DNA of 64,000 nt from Gordonia namibiensis NBRC 108229 (GCF_000298235.1 NZ_BAHE01000006.1:124001-188000), one strand, 5' to 3'; numbered from the stretch's first letter, positions 36,989 to 46,341 are shown. Made by a program: numbers and translations. Notes: generated by a model from the sequence alone, not told the origin.

Positions 36989-38173
36989 TCAGCCGAAGTA
37001 GACACTCCCGCGACGGCTCAGCATCCGGAAGAGCGTCTGCTGGATCTCTTCGCGGACATGGTCGGTGAGGTCGAAGACCACCATCGGGTCGTCGGCCGAC
37101 GACTCGTCGTAGGAACCGGTCTCGATCGGGCGGCCGAAGTGGATGTGCCACTTCGACGGCAACGGAACCATGCCCAGCGGCCCGAGCCACGGGAACAGCG
37201 GCGTGATCGGGAAGTACGGCAGGCCGAGCACCTTCGCGAGCGGCTTGAGGTCGGCGAGCATCGGGTAGATCTCCTCCGAGCCCACGATCGACACCGGGAT
37301 GATCGGCGCCGCGTTGCGCAGCGCGGTCGTCACGAAGCCGCCCCGACCGAACCGCTGCAGTTTGTAGCGGTCCTTGTAGAGCTTGCCGATGCCCTTGAAA
37401 CCCTCCGGCCACACGGCGGTGAGCTCGCCGTTGCGCAGGAGTCGGTCGGCGTCGTTGTTGCAGGCGAGCGTCGCACCGATACGCCGCGCGACCTCGCTGA
37501 TGCCCGGCGAGTCGAAGGCCATGTCGGCGGCGAGGACACGCAGGTACCGGTGGTCGGGGTGGTTGTCGCGGACGGCCAGCGAGGTGATGATCGCGTCGAC
37601 CGGGATGGTGCCGGCGTGGTTGGCCACGAGCAGCGCACCGCCCTCGAGCGGCAGGTTCTCGATACCCGTGACCTCGACGCGGAACCACTTCTCGTAGACC
37701 TGCCGGAGCGCGGGAAACCACACCGATTCGGTGAAATGGGGATCGAATCCGAACTCGTCGACCTCGTACTCGCCGGCCATCCGTTCGCGGATGAAGCCCG
37801 CGGTGGAGGTCAGGGTGTCGGCGACGGCATTCCGGATGCCCCCGAGACTGAACAGCGGGCTCGACTTCGACGGGCCCCGGTGCTCGATGCCTAGCGCCTC
37901 GTCCGACAGTGCGATCTCGTCGCTGATCGGGGTGATCCTCGCGGGCGGACGGCCGAACCCATCGGTGTTGAGATGACCGAGCGTCGAATCACCGTGCATC
38001 GCAGCGGTATTCGGTCGGTGCCCCGGGCCCTGCTGGCTCGGATGCCGACGACGTCCTGAATCGCGTACGCCGCGGCGATCCGCGGAGGCGTCCGGACCGG
38101 ACGGTGACGCGTAGAGCTGTATGACCTTGGCGGTACGTGCATCCGTAGCTCCGCTACCTGGCAAGGCGCTCAC
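36989..38173 (-). CDS. PlsC-like lysophospholipid acyltransferase (Rv0502-type)
   Basis: 394 residues. The acyltransferase block NHAGTIPVD (185-193) gives the HX4D catalytic pair; VWPEGFKG and IPVSIVGSEEIYPM are the later family motifs. The N-terminal TAKVIQLY segment and a disordered stretch to about 100 resemble the mycobacterial protein. The GTG start is preceded by AGGA at 7 bases. It probably acylates a lysophospholipid or related acceptor at the inner membrane. The epimerase gene upstream matches Rv0501 in position. Confidence 0.87.
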   Translation of the reverse strand: MSALPGSGATDARTAKVIQLYASPSGPDASADRRGVRDSGRRRHPSQQGPGHRPNTAAMHGDSTLGHLNTDGFGRPPARITPISDEIALSDEALGIEHRGPSKSSPLFSLGGIRNAVADTLTSTAGFIRERMAGEYEVDEFGFDPHFTESVWFPALRQVYEKWFRVEVTGIENLPLEGGALLVANHAGTIPVDAIITSLAVRDNHPDHRYLRVLAADMAFDSPGISEVARRIGATLACNNDADRLLRNGELTAVWPEGFKGIGKLYKDRYKLQRFGRGGFVTTALRNAAPIIPVSIVGSEEIYPMLADLKPLAKVLGLPYFPITPLFPWLGPLGMVPLPSKWHIHFGRPIETGSYDESSADDPMVVFDLTDHVREEIQQTLFRMLSRRGSVYFG

Positions 38174-38508
38174 CCCTTGTTCCTGTCCCGTGGATCGTCC
38201 GTGTGTCGGTGAACCCCCCGCTCGCCGTTTGAACCGGGAGTGCCTGAACTACTGGCAATCGTTCCGTCACAAGTCATTCCCCCGGACCTACAGACGCAGC
38301 GCTGCGCCGTCGATGACATGAAACGCCGAACCCGAGAGCCACCGTGATCTCCCCGTGTGATCGTCAGCATGATCTCGAAGTCCTCACCCGTCGCCCGCGG
38401 TGGAGTGGCTTCCCCTGCGCGCGTTGTGGGTCTGGCGTCCAAGTCTAGAGGTTGCACCGACGTTGCGCACCCCGACCGCGACTCCTCGCACCAATCTCAT
38501 CTCACAAT
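38174..38508 (-). other. Gap between SDR gene and acyltransferase
   Basis: 335 bases on the leading side of the acyltransferase. A 95-codon minus-strand frame (38170-38457) runs through it and overlaps the acyltransferase start as GTGA, but its translation is Arg/Ser/Thr-rich with no recognisable motif and a poor start context. The stretch most likely holds the acyltransferase promoter; no clear operator is visible. Confidence 0.4.
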
Positions 38509-39561
38509 TCACTGGAGTTGATGTGCGGCAGAGACGACACGTTGTTCCAGAGCCCGCCAGACGTCGGTCCCGATGACCGGTGTCACGCCGCTGCGTTCCA
38601 CGAAGTCGTCGAGGGTTTCCATGGTCGTGTACCGCGGCACGAAACCCAGCTCGGTGCGCATCCTGGTGGTGTCCAGCACCCGGCCGTAGGTGAGGAACTC
38701 GGTCTGCGAGGAGCGGAGCTTCGCGGAGCGCAGATCCTGGAAGACGCCGGCGATCGGCGCGAGAAGACCGCTCGGCACCGGCAGTTCGACGTGCCCGACC
38801 CGCCTGATGGCCTGCGACAGCGTCACCACACCCTCGCCGGAGAGGTTGAACGTGCCGGGCTTGCCGGCGAGGGTCACGTGCTCCATCGCCGCGAGTGCGT
38901 CCTCCTCGTGCAGGAACTGCAGGCGCGGCTGGTAACCGATGACGGTCGGGACCACCGGCGCCGACAGGTACGAACCCATGCGCGTGGTGATCCGCGGTCC
39001 GAGCATCGCCTGTGGACGCACGATCGTGATGTCGATGTCCTGGCGGCGGCGCCCGAGACCCCGTACGTAACCCTCGACGTCGAGGAGATCGCGGCCGTAG
39101 CCCCGCTTGGGCTCACGGCGTGCGCGGGTCTCCTCGGAGAAGTGCGACGGGTCGTGCGCGCTGGACCCGTAGACCATCGCGGTCGATCGCAGCACGAGGC
39201 GCTTCACCGACGGTGTCCGCTGGCAGGCCGCGCAGACCTGCATGGCGCCGACGACGTTGAACTCCTTGATGGCTGCCGAGTGCGGGGCGGTGTCGGCGAT
39301 CGACGTCGCGGCGTGAACCACCGTGTCGACCTCGTACGACGCCAACGCCTTCGCGATGGTGGGACGCCGGATGTCCAGACGCAGGAATTCCGCACGTCCC
39401 ATCCGGCGCAGCAGGTCCTTGCGCGGCACCCGCGAGTCCACCGCCAGCACACGTTCGATCTGCGGATTGGCCGCAAGCCGTGCGACCAGGTACCCGCCGA
39501 GAAACGTCGACGCCCCCGTCACCAGGACGACCCGAGGCAACACTGCGGAGGATTCGGCCAT
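38509..39561 (-). CDS. Extended SDR, NAD-dependent epimerase-like (Rv0501-type)
   Basis: 350 residues. The Rossmann start is VLVTGASTFLGG (13-23), and VVHAATSIAD and STAMVYGSS match sugar-nucleotide epimerases. The active-site Tyr (Y155, in GYGRDLLDVE) lacks the usual Lys four residues later, so epimerase chemistry is doubtful. In mycobacteria the homologue is labelled GalE2/GalE3. It is the gene after bS22/BldC-like in this cluster, transcribed in the same direction. Confidence 0.85.
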   Translation of the reverse strand: MAESSAVLPRVVLVTGASTFLGGYLVARLAANPQIERVLAVDSRVPRKDLLRRMGRAEFLRLDIRRPTIAKALASYEVDTVVHAATSIADTAPHSAAIKEFNVVGAMQVCAACQRTPSVKRLVLRSTAMVYGSSAHDPSHFSEETRARREPKRGYGRDLLDVEGYVRGLGRRRQDIDITIVRPQAMLGPRITTRMGSYLSAPVVPTVIGYQPRLQFLHEEDALAAMEHVTLAGKPGTFNLSGEGVVTLSQAIRRVGHVELPVPSGLLAPIAGVFQDLRSAKLRSSQTEFLTYGRVLDTTRMRTELGFVPRYTTMETLDDFVERSGVTPVIGTDVWRALEQRVVSAAHQLQ

Positions 39562-39735
39562 GGCGTCGAGGCTAACGTCATCGACCCGTTTCGGCCCGCC
39601 GAGGGGCCCGGATCGAAGAGATCGGTGACGAACGACCCCGGAACCGGGTCATTCGTGTGACAAAGGACCTCAGTGCCTCCCGACAAACCCGACGCGCGCG
39701 CAGGTCTTCACCGAGCGGCGACGCCACCCCTGAAA

Positions 39736-39795
39736 CAGCAAAAGGACCCGCCGAGGCGGGTCCGTAACAGCAAAAGGACCCGCCGAGGCGGGTCC
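39736..39795 (-). terminator. Duplicated intrinsic terminators after bS22
   Basis: Two copies of an almost 30-base unit. Each has the stem GGACCCGCC/GGCGGGTCC (39744-39763 and 39776-39795) followed on the minus strand by TTTTGCT. They lie 18-70 bases after the bS22 stop. The exact sequence duplication is unusual and implies strong termination of a highly expressed gene. Confidence 0.85.
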
Positions 39796-39812
39796 TGGTG
39801 CCATGAGAGTGC

Positions 39813-39914
39813 TTATTTGCCGAGTTTGCGGCGCTGCACCCGGGTTCGACGCAGCAGCTTGCGGTGCTTCTTCTTCGACATGCGCTTGCGGCGCTTCTTG
39901 ATCACTGAACCCAT
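39813..39914 (-). CDS. Ribosomal protein bS22 / AURKAIP1-COX24-domain protein (33 aa)
   Basis: 33 residues beginning [20 protein letters not shown] and ending in KLGK, nearly half Lys/Arg. This matches the very small actinobacterial protein (Rv0500B-like) found near the small-subunit decoding centre of mycobacterial ribosomes. ATG 39914 follows GAGGAAG at 8 bases. It lies between a BldC-like gene and an SDR gene, the conserved order. It is too short for usual ORF cut-offs. Confidence 0.93.
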
Positions 39915-40229
39915 GGGGGCGCTTCCTCACGATTGACACTGATGTACTTGACCGACCCTGGCCTGCACTCGATCGGCTTCGTCAGTGGTCGTCGACTGGC
40001 GTCGACTACCCGGCTCGAGGAGCTCACCGGTACATCCAGGTACGCGACCACTGAGCCTACCGGGCGGTGTGTCGGATCAGGAAATCGCGGTGGCCGAAAC
40101 GACCACCAGGACGGCCCACCGGCCCGGGTGGACACACCCATCTAACACAACACTCCCGGAGCGGCCTCACGGCCACCCTCGGGAGTGCTGGGTAGAACTT
40201 GCTGATCGGCGCGTCGGCCGAGACCGAAC
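39915..40229 (-). other. Gap between bS22 and the BldC-like gene
   Basis: 315 bases with no credible gene. The left side must contain the bS22 promoter and a leader. The right side holds the terminator hairpin at 40151-40187. Short frames on both strands are low-complexity and unsupported. Confidence 0.5.
40151..40187 (-). terminator. Terminator-like hairpin after the BldC-like gene
   Basis: CACTCCCG at 40151-40158 pairs with CGGGAGTG at 40180-40187, with an inner GGCC/GGCC pair. On the minus strand it is followed by TTGTGTTAG. It lies about 45 bases after the HTH gene stop. Confidence 0.7.
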
Positions 40230-40463
40230 CTAGCCGGCGTCGAAGTACGACGTCTCCAGGTAGTCGTGCACCGCCTTCGCGTGCACACGGAACGAGCGTC
40301 CGACCCGAACCGCGGGCAGTTCGCCGTTGTGGACGAGACGGTAGACGGTCATCTTCGAAACGCGCATCAGCGACGCAACCTCGGCGACGGTGAGGAACTG
40401 CGACGCAGAGGTCGCATTGCTCACCGAAGCGGTCCTGTCACCAGGAGTGTCTGCAGCTGCCAT
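40230..40463 (-). CDS. BldC-like/excisionase-family HTH protein (Rv0500A-type)
   Basis: 77 residues. FLTVAEVASLMRVSKMTVYR followed by LVHNGELPAVRVGRSFRV is the MerR-like winged HTH of the BldC/excisionase (HTH_17) family. Its presence between proC and bS22 is conserved in mycobacteria. BldC-type proteins bind direct repeats cooperatively; target genes here are unknown. Confidence 0.9.
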   Translation of the reverse strand: MAAADTPGDRTASVSNATSASQFLTVAEVASLMRVSKMTVYRLVHNGELPAVRVGRSFRVHAKAVHDYLETSYFDAG

Positions 40464-40650
40464 TGATCACTCAACCTCCGGTGCACGCGTCGCGGCCGCA
40501 GGCTTCCCCTCCTGCGGACATCAGACACGCACGTGCTTAAAGCAGCTTAGCGTGGCAGATGTGAAAAAAGCGACGTGAGGGACCGTGATTTCTGGGATTT
40601 CTGTGACTCGACCCCAACATGCTGGGGTTTAGTCGCTTATCGACCACAAG

Positions 40651-41511
40651 TCATGGGGTCTCTGTTACCGCGTGTCCCGTCGTCAAACCCTCGACTTCCA
40701 CTCGACGTCCGCCGCGGGCGCTGGCGGCTGCACAGGCGCGAGTGGCCTGGTAGACGGCGTGCCGGAGGCCGTTCGCCTCGAATTCTCGGATCGCCTCCGC
40801 GGTGGTACCGCCCGGGGAGGTCACGGCTGCCCGCAGATCGACCGGGGACATCCCCGAATCGCTGAGCAGGACCCCGGCACCACGGATGGTCTGGATCGCC
40901 ATCTCCGACGCCTGCGCGCGGGTGAGACCCAGGCCGACGCCGGCGTCGATCATCGCCTCGGCGAGCAGGAACACGTAGGCGGGACCGGACCCGGACACGG
41001 CGGTGACCGCGTCCATCTGCTTCTCGGGCACCACGGCCACCCGGCCGACGGTCTTGAGGATGTTGACGACTGCGCTGAGCTGCTCATCGCCGACGTAGCG
41101 TCCGGCCGAGACCGCAGACATCGCCTCGTTGACGAGCATCGGCGTGTTCGGCATGACACGGATGACCGGCGAACCGGCCTGCAACGCACTCTCGTAGCGG
41201 GCCAGCGGGATGCCGGCGACGAGGGTGACGGTCACGCGCTCGCTCTCCGCGTTGTCCTCGGCCGAGGCCAGTTCCCGTAGCACCGAGTCGACGGCGTCGG
41301 GCTTGACGGCGAGGAAGACGAACTGCGCGGATTCGGCGGCCGTCTTCACGTCGGTCACCAGGACCCCGTACTCGTCGGCGATCTCGGACGCGCGGGATTC
41401 GAGCTTCTCCGCGACGACGAGATCCTTCGTCGGGGTTCCGGCGCCGATCAGGCCGGCCAGGAGGGCCTCCCCGATCTTGCCTCCACCGATGATGGCGATG
41501 CGTTCGGTCAC
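40651..41511 (-). CDS. proC: Pyrroline-5-carboxylate reductase
   Basis: 286 residues. It reduces pyrroline-5-carboxylate to proline. The NAD(P) motif is IIGGGKIGEALLAG; VIRVMPNTP and AVSGSGPAYVF are the substrate-side blocks, and VTSPGGTTAEAI is the family signature near the C-terminus. GTG 41511 follows GGAAGG. It starts 6 bases after the thioesterase stop. Confidence 0.95.
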   Translation of the reverse strand: MTERIAIIGGGKIGEALLAGLIGAGTPTKDLVVAEKLESRASEIADEYGVLVTDVKTAAESAQFVFLAVKPDAVDSVLRELASAEDNAESERVTVTLVAGIPLARYESALQAGSPVIRVMPNTPMLVNEAMSAVSAGRYVGDEQLSAVVNILKTVGRVAVVPEKQMDAVTAVSGSGPAYVFLLAEAMIDAGVGLGLTRAQASEMAIQTIRGAGVLLSDSGMSPVDLRAAVTSPGGTTAEAIREFEANGLRHAVYQATRACAAASARGGRRVEVEGLTTGHAVTETP

Positions 41512-41517
41512 GAATGT

Positions 41518-42378
41518 CTACCTTCCTGCGGGAATGAGTGCCAATTGACGGGACTGGGCGACAACTGTCCCGGTCGAGTCCACCACGAGATGATCCTCTT
41601 CGAACATTCCGGGCCCGACCTCGGTGCTCGTCGCGGCGAACCGCAGCCAGCCCGGCGCGGGATGCCGGCGCACGTAGGTGGTCAGCTGCACGGTCGGCGC
41701 CCAGCCGAACATCGCGAGGTTGAAGACCACCGGCGGCGAGATGTCGCACACCAGGACCGCGAAGTACTCGTCGGGATCGAGGCCCTTCGGGCGAATCCAC
41801 CCGCGCACGAGCGGCTCACCGGTCTCGCCGCGGACCATGGGGAACGTCTCGGCGTCGAGGACGAGGTCGACCGCCGCGCCGAGGTGGTTGATCTCGGCGA
41901 TCGGCGAACCGTCCAGTGAGATGCCGGTCGACGGCGGTTCGGCGGGCGTGCCGTCGAGCACGTTGGGCCCGGAGTGGTGCGGGGTGCCGGAGTCGGGGCG
42001 GGCCATCGTCACCGACGACGACACGACCGTACGACCCTGCTGCACCGCGTCGACCTGGAGGACCGTGACGGTCCGGCCGCGTTTGCGCACGGAGATCGCG
42101 AGGTCGACGTCGGCGGCGTCGGGTGCGGTCAGGTAGTCACTGGCGACGGCAACCGGGATCATCGCGGCGGCCGCGTCGGCGAGTTTCGGATCGTCGGGCG
42201 GTGTGAGGGCGCTCAGTGCGGTGCGCGCCGCCTTCGCCACGACCATCTGCAGGCTTCCGCCGTGCACCTTGGGTCCGATGGTGAAGGTGTCGTCGATGTG
42301 AGCGCGCAAGGTGATGGAGTCGGGACCACCGCGGTCCACCTCGGTCAACGCCAGTACCTCGGTGATCTTGCTGGTCAT
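41518..42378 (-). CDS. Acyl-CoA thioesterase-family protein (Rv0499-type)
   Basis: 286 residues from ATG 42378. It looks like a double-hotdog thioesterase: TIGPKVHGGSLQMVVAKAA in the first half and an acyl-binding strand set with VRGWIRPKGLDPDEYF and FAATSTEVGPGMFEEDHL in the second. It probably hydrolyses an acyl-CoA. It is between the TIM-barrel protein and proC in a run that matches Rv0498-Rv0500. Confidence 0.8.
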   Translation of the reverse strand: MTSKITEVLALTEVDRGGPDSITLRAHIDDTFTIGPKVHGGSLQMVVAKAARTALSALTPPDDPKLADAAAAMIPVAVASDYLTAPDAADVDLAISVRKRGRTVTVLQVDAVQQGRTVVSSSVTMARPDSGTPHHSGPNVLDGTPAEPPSTGISLDGSPIAEINHLGAAVDLVLDAETFPMVRGETGEPLVRGWIRPKGLDPDEYFAVLVCDISPPVVFNLAMFGWAPTVQLTTYVRRHPAPGWLRFAATSTEVGPGMFEEDHLVVDSTGTVVAQSRQLALIPAGR

Positions 42379-42442
42379 CGTCCCGCTTTCGTCGTACCGA
42401 CCCCGGCGTCGGCGAATGACCGCGACGCGACGATCTCCGGCG

Positions 42443-43354
42443 TCAGATGTCGAGCCGGCCGGCGCTCTCGGGGTGCAGCTCCCGTTTGAGATGCTGCCGC
42501 GCAAAATCTAGCGAACGGGCGAGCAGCGCACTGCGTTCGGGCTTGGTGCGTGCGCTGCCCGTGGTGACCTCGAGCACCACCGCGCCGGCGAAGTCGCTCT
42601 CCGCGATCCGGCGACACACCTCGGCGCACGGCTGTCCGCCGTCACCGGGGATGAGGTGCTCGTCGGTGGCCGCGCCGTGGCCGTCGGCGAGATGCAGGTG
42701 GTTGAGGTTGGAACCCATGCGATCGAGCAGGTCGAGGGCGTCGACGCCGGCCGTCGCGGTGTGCGACAGGTCGAGGGTGTAGTTCGAGTAGCCGTCGTCG
42801 GTGGGGTCGATCGACTTGCCGAACGCCGAGGCGGCCAGTCCGGGCCCGCCGCCGCGCTTCTGGAGTCGGCGAACGGAGGGCTCGCGTGACCCGAAGAAGC
42901 GGTCCGCCCGCATCGGGAACATGTTCTCCACGGCGACGGCCACGCCGCTGTCGTCCTCGAGTTCACCGACGAGGTCGTCGAAGGCCGCGACGTAACCGCG
43001 CTGCCAGCGGAACGGCGGGTGCACCACGACGGTCGAGGCGCCGAGGTCTTCGGCCGCCTGCACCGAGCGGGCGAGTTTCACGACCGGGTCGCGACCCCAC
43101 ACCCGCTGGGTGATCAGCAGGCACGGGGCGTGGATCGACAGCACCGGGACCTGATAGTGGTCCGACAGATAACTGACGCGACGGACGTCCTGGCTGACGG
43201 GGTCGCCCCAGACCATCAGTTCGACACCGTCGAAGCCGAGGTCTGCGGCGTAGGCGAAGGCCGCCTCGGTGTTCTGCGGGTAGACCGAGGCGGTCGACAG
43301 GCCGATGGGTATCTCCGGTCTGGGGAGCGGAGGCGGCTCGGGCGGCGTCGTCAC
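42443..43354 (-). CDS. Sugar phosphate isomerase/epimerase-like TIM-barrel protein (Rv0498-type)
   Basis: 303 residues from GTG 43354, overlapping the previous stop as GTGA. IGLSTASVYPQNTEAAFAYA, GFDGVELMVWG, LSIHAPC, VVHPPF, VAVENMF and LDLSHTATAG give the metal ligands of the xylose-isomerase-like AP-endonuclease-2 family. The substrate is not known. The conserved position in the ppx1-proC block suggests a housekeeping role. Confidence 0.86.
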   Translation of the reverse strand: MTTPPEPPPLPRPEIPIGLSTASVYPQNTEAAFAYAADLGFDGVELMVWGDPVSQDVRRVSYLSDHYQVPVLSIHAPCLLITQRVWGRDPVVKLARSVQAAEDLGASTVVVHPPFRWQRGYVAAFDDLVGELEDDSGVAVAVENMFPMRADRFFGSREPSVRRLQKRGGGPGLAASAFGKSIDPTDDGYSNYTLDLSHTATAGVDALDLLDRMGSNLNHLHLADGHGAATDEHLIPGDGGQPCAEVCRRIAESDFAGAVVLEVTTGSARTKPERSALLARSLDFARQHLKRELHPESAGRLDI

Positions 43355-45177
43355 GTGGCCAGCAGCACCAGTGGACCGATGGTCACCAGCAGGCCGACGC
43401 CCAACGCGAGCAGCGTCGTGGTCAGGTCCTTGGTGCGTCGCACGACGTGCGACAGCGTGACGATCCCGAAGATGACCAGGACCGCGAGGACCAGTGCGAA
43501 GTACGGGTTCCAGCGCCACAGCTCGGTGAAGCCCCAGAACAGTCCGATGCCGACGACCAGACCCGCGACCGCCTGACCGAAGATCAGCAGCCACGCGGCG
43601 GCCGGTGACCGCTCCTCGCTCTCGGCCTGGTCGGGCCGGATCTCGTCGGGCTCGTCGACGGTGGCCGCCGGCTTCGCGGCCTGGTCCTCCGCGGACGGCG
43701 AAGTACGGGCGGCGCCTTCCGACGGCCCCTCTTTCTCATCACCGGGGGTCTCGTCGAGGTCGGCGGTCTCCGCGAGACGGGCGGTGTCGGGCTTGACCAG
43801 GTCGACGGGCTCGGATGCGGTGGTGGACTCGACCGTCTCGCTCGACTGGTCGTCCTCCTCGTCGACGACCGGCGCCGACCATGCCTCGGTGTCGTACCAC
43901 TGGGCCGACGCCTGCCAGTCCTCGGTCTCGCCGGTCTCGGCGGGCCATGTCTCCTCGCCGCGGGTGTCCGCTGCGGACCCCGCGGGCGCGGCGTCCTCCT
44001 CCGGGGTCGCGATCGGCGCGATGATCTCGGTCGGGTTCTCGTCGTCATCGCGCGCCCGCGCCGCGGCGGCCCGCGCGCGACCACCGGCCGGGGCGGCATC
44101 CTTACCCGACTTCGCTGCGGCAGCCGTGGCCGCGGTTCCCGCCGCGGCGCCGGCAGATTTCCGGCTGAACAGCTTGCGTGCGAGACCACCGAGCGCCTTG
44201 GCGCCCTTCTTGGGTCCGCTCGTACCGACTGCCGGCTGAGCGCCGGTGTCGGCGTCGCCCTCCACGTCGGCGAAGTTGCGATAGGCGTCGAAGTCCATGA
44301 CGTCGGAGAACCCGCCGTCGGCCCGCTCGCGCGGATCGGAACCGGAGTCGACCTCGGTGAGGTCGTAGGTCACCACGTCGTCGGATTCGACGACGACGAG
44401 TCCCTCTTCGGAGCCCTCCACGACCGGGATGATGCCGGTCACCGCGTTCGCCGACTCCTCGTCGACAGGGGCGGAGTCGCGGGGCGGGCTCATCCGCCGG
44501 GCGACGGAATCCGAGCTGAAATCACGAGTGGCCGGCGGTGCCTCGCCGAAACCGGGCATGCCGCTGGCGTTGCGACCCGTCGTCGAGAACGGACTGTCCG
44601 GGCGGGAACGGTCGGCGACCGGGCGGTCGTCGGCGGCGCGGCGCGCGACGGGGTTCCCCGACCGTGGGAACGGACCACTGGGACTCCCGGTCCCCGACCA
44701 GCCCGCGGGACCCCAGGCGCGGGGCGCGGCCGACTCCGGGCCCGAGGCCTCGGGTTCAGCGGTTTCGGTGGGTTCCGGAGCCGACGGTTCGCCGACCGAT
44801 TCGGGCGTCGAGGGTTCCGGTGCCGATGCCGCCTCGGGAGCTTCCGTCTCCGGCTGCTCGACCTCGGCGACCTCGCCCCGGGGCGACTCGACCTCGGATG
44901 TCTCCACCGCGGCGGGTTCGGCCGGAGTGGTTGCCTTCTCGTCGGCGGGCTTCTCGTCCACGGGGGCAGGCGTGTCCCCGGCCTGTGCCGCGGACGCGTC
45001 GGTGATCTTCGGGATCTCGCCGGTCAGCTCGGAGACCGAGACCGAACCGTCGCGTCCCGCGCGTCGACGGCCGCGACCGTCCCGCCGCGTGGGCGTCGTA
45101 CCGCCGGCCGCCTGCGAGCGCGCGAGTAGTTCCGATACCGAAATGGGTCGAGATTCGGGCTCCGAATCCTTCGACAT
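43351..45177 (-). CDS. Large disordered protein with C-terminal membrane domain (Rv0497-type)
   Basis: 608 residues, about twice the mycobacterial homologue. The conserved N-terminus is SRPISVSELLARSQ then a basic RRDGRGRRRAGRDG segment and SVSELTGEIPKI. Residues 60-515 are Glu/Pro/Ala-rich and disordered. Three hydrophobic segments occupy about 522-605. No enzyme motif is seen. The duplicated SVSELLAR/SVSELTGE motifs may bind a partner. Function unknown. Confidence 0.83.
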   Translation of the reverse strand: MSKDSEPESRPISVSELLARSQAAGGTTPTRRDGRGRRRAGRDGSVSVSELTGEIPKITDASAAQAGDTPAPVDEKPADEKATTPAEPAAVETSEVESPRGEVAEVEQPETEAPEAASAPEPSTPESVGEPSAPEPTETAEPEASGPESAAPRAWGPAGWSGTGSPSGPFPRSGNPVARRAADDRPVADRSRPDSPFSTTGRNASGMPGFGEAPPATRDFSSDSVARRMSPPRDSAPVDEESANAVTGIIPVVEGSEEGLVVVESDDVVTYDLTEVDSGSDPRERADGGFSDVMDFDAYRNFADVEGDADTGAQPAVGTSGPKKGAKALGGLARKLFSRKSAGAAAGTAATAAAAKSGKDAAPAGGRARAAAARARDDDENPTEIIAPIATPEEDAAPAGSAADTRGEETWPAETGETEDWQASAQWYDTEAWSAPVVDEEDDQSSETVESTTASEPVDLVKPDTARLAETADLDETPGDEKEGPSEGAARTSPSAEDQAAKPAATVDEPDEIRPDQAESEERSPAAAWLLIFGQAVAGLVVGIGLFWGFTELWRWNPYFALVLAVLVIFGIVTLSHVVRRTKDLTTTLLALGVGLLVTIGPLVLLAT

Positions 45178-45308
45178 GAAGTGGCTCTCCGTCCTCGAAC
45201 GTCACCGGATGCCGGTCGAGCGCATCCGCTTGGGTACTTCTCGGCGCTCGTGGACGCACCGTCGACCGTCTCCCCCATCCCGCGTGCCCGTGGGCATCGC
45301 AGACCGGA

Positions 45309-46286
45309 TCAGCCGACGCCGCCCCGGGCGCCAGTCGTCTGTGAGGGCTCGAACGAGTCGGCTGGTTCCGCATCGAGTCGACGCAAGATCACACCCTCCC
45401 GCAGAGCCCACGGACAGATTTCCAGTGTATCGACTCGGAGGGCCCGCATAGCCGCCTCCGCCACGAGCGCGCCGGCGACCAGCTGACCGGCACGATCGGC
45501 ACTCACGCCCTCCAGTTCGGCGCGGTCGGAGCGGGTCATGCGGGAGATGAAGGAGATGAGCTGACGGAGTCCGCTCGTCGTCAACTCGCGCCGGACTCGG
45601 GGTCCCGCGCTCGACGGGGCCGCGCCGGTGAGGCGGGCGAGGCTGCGGAAGGTCTTCGAGGTGCCGACACACAGGTCGGGTGCACCGGGCGCGAGGAGCT
45701 CCTTGGCGGGGGCGCGCATCTCCGCGTCGAGCCAGTCCCGCAGGACACCGATCCGACGCCGGTCCGGCGGGTCGTCGGGCAACCACTCACGGGTGAGTCG
45801 TCCGGCACCGAGCGGCAGCGACAGCGCCACGTCGGGCTCCTCGTCGACGCCGTTGGACATCTCCAGTGAACCGCCACCGATGTCGAGGGCGAGGATGCGG
45901 CCCGCGCTCCAGCCGCGCCAGCGTCGGACGGCGAGCGACGTCAGACGCGCCTCATCCCGGCCGGACAGGACCGCGATGCGCACGCCGGTGCGCTTCTCCA
46001 CCTCATCGAGGAGATCGTCGGAGTTGGTGGCGTCCCGGACCGCCGAGGTGGCGAACGCCATGATCTGCTCGCACCCGGAGGTCGCCGCGATGTGGGTGAA
46101 CTCGTCGACGGAATCGATCAGCTTCGACACCGCCTTGTCACTCATCCGGCCGTCGGCGTCGATCTGTTCGGCCAGACGCAGGACCGCTTTGGTCGAACTC
46201 ATGGGCGTCGGGTGGCCGCCGCGATGGGCGTCCACCACCAGGAGATGGACAGTGTTGCTGCCCACGTCCAGAACTCCTAAGCGCAC
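45309..46286 (-). CDS. ppx1: Ppx/GppA-family exopolyphosphatase
   Basis: 325 residues. The actin-like fold shows LDVGSNTVHLLVVD, FATSAVRDATN, LSGRDEARL and LALDIGGGSLEM. It degrades polyphosphate or hydrolyses (p)ppGpp; the homologue Rv0496 is reported to act on short polyphosphate. It is divergent from the Rv0495c-like gene with 55 bases between starts and close to the phosphate regulators senX3-regX3. Confidence 0.92.
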   Translation of the reverse strand: MRLGVLDVGSNTVHLLVVDAHRGGHPTPMSSTKAVLRLAEQIDADGRMSDKAVSKLIDSVDEFTHIAATSGCEQIMAFATSAVRDATNSDDLLDEVEKRTGVRIAVLSGRDEARLTSLAVRRWRGWSAGRILALDIGGGSLEMSNGVDEEPDVALSLPLGAGRLTREWLPDDPPDRRRIGVLRDWLDAEMRAPAKELLAPGAPDLCVGTSKTFRSLARLTGAAPSSAGPRVRRELTTSGLRQLISFISRMTRSDRAELEGVSADRAGQLVAGALVAEAAMRALRVDTLEICPWALREGVILRRLDAEPADSFEPSQTTGARGGVG

Positions 46287-46341
46287 GGGTCAACGGTAGT
46301 GCAGCCGCCGTGTCGGCACGATCCCGGCTACCGTTGTAGTC

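Noticed and set aside
38170..38457. 95-codon minus-strand frame before the acyltransferase
   Set aside because: Despite a GTGA overlap, the peptide has no recognisable motif and the ribosome-binding sequence is explained by the acyltransferase start itself.
40612..40632. CCCCA-ACATGC-TGGGG hairpin near the proC stop
   Set aside because: Only five pairs and no T tract after it on the minus strand; not strong enough to call a terminator.
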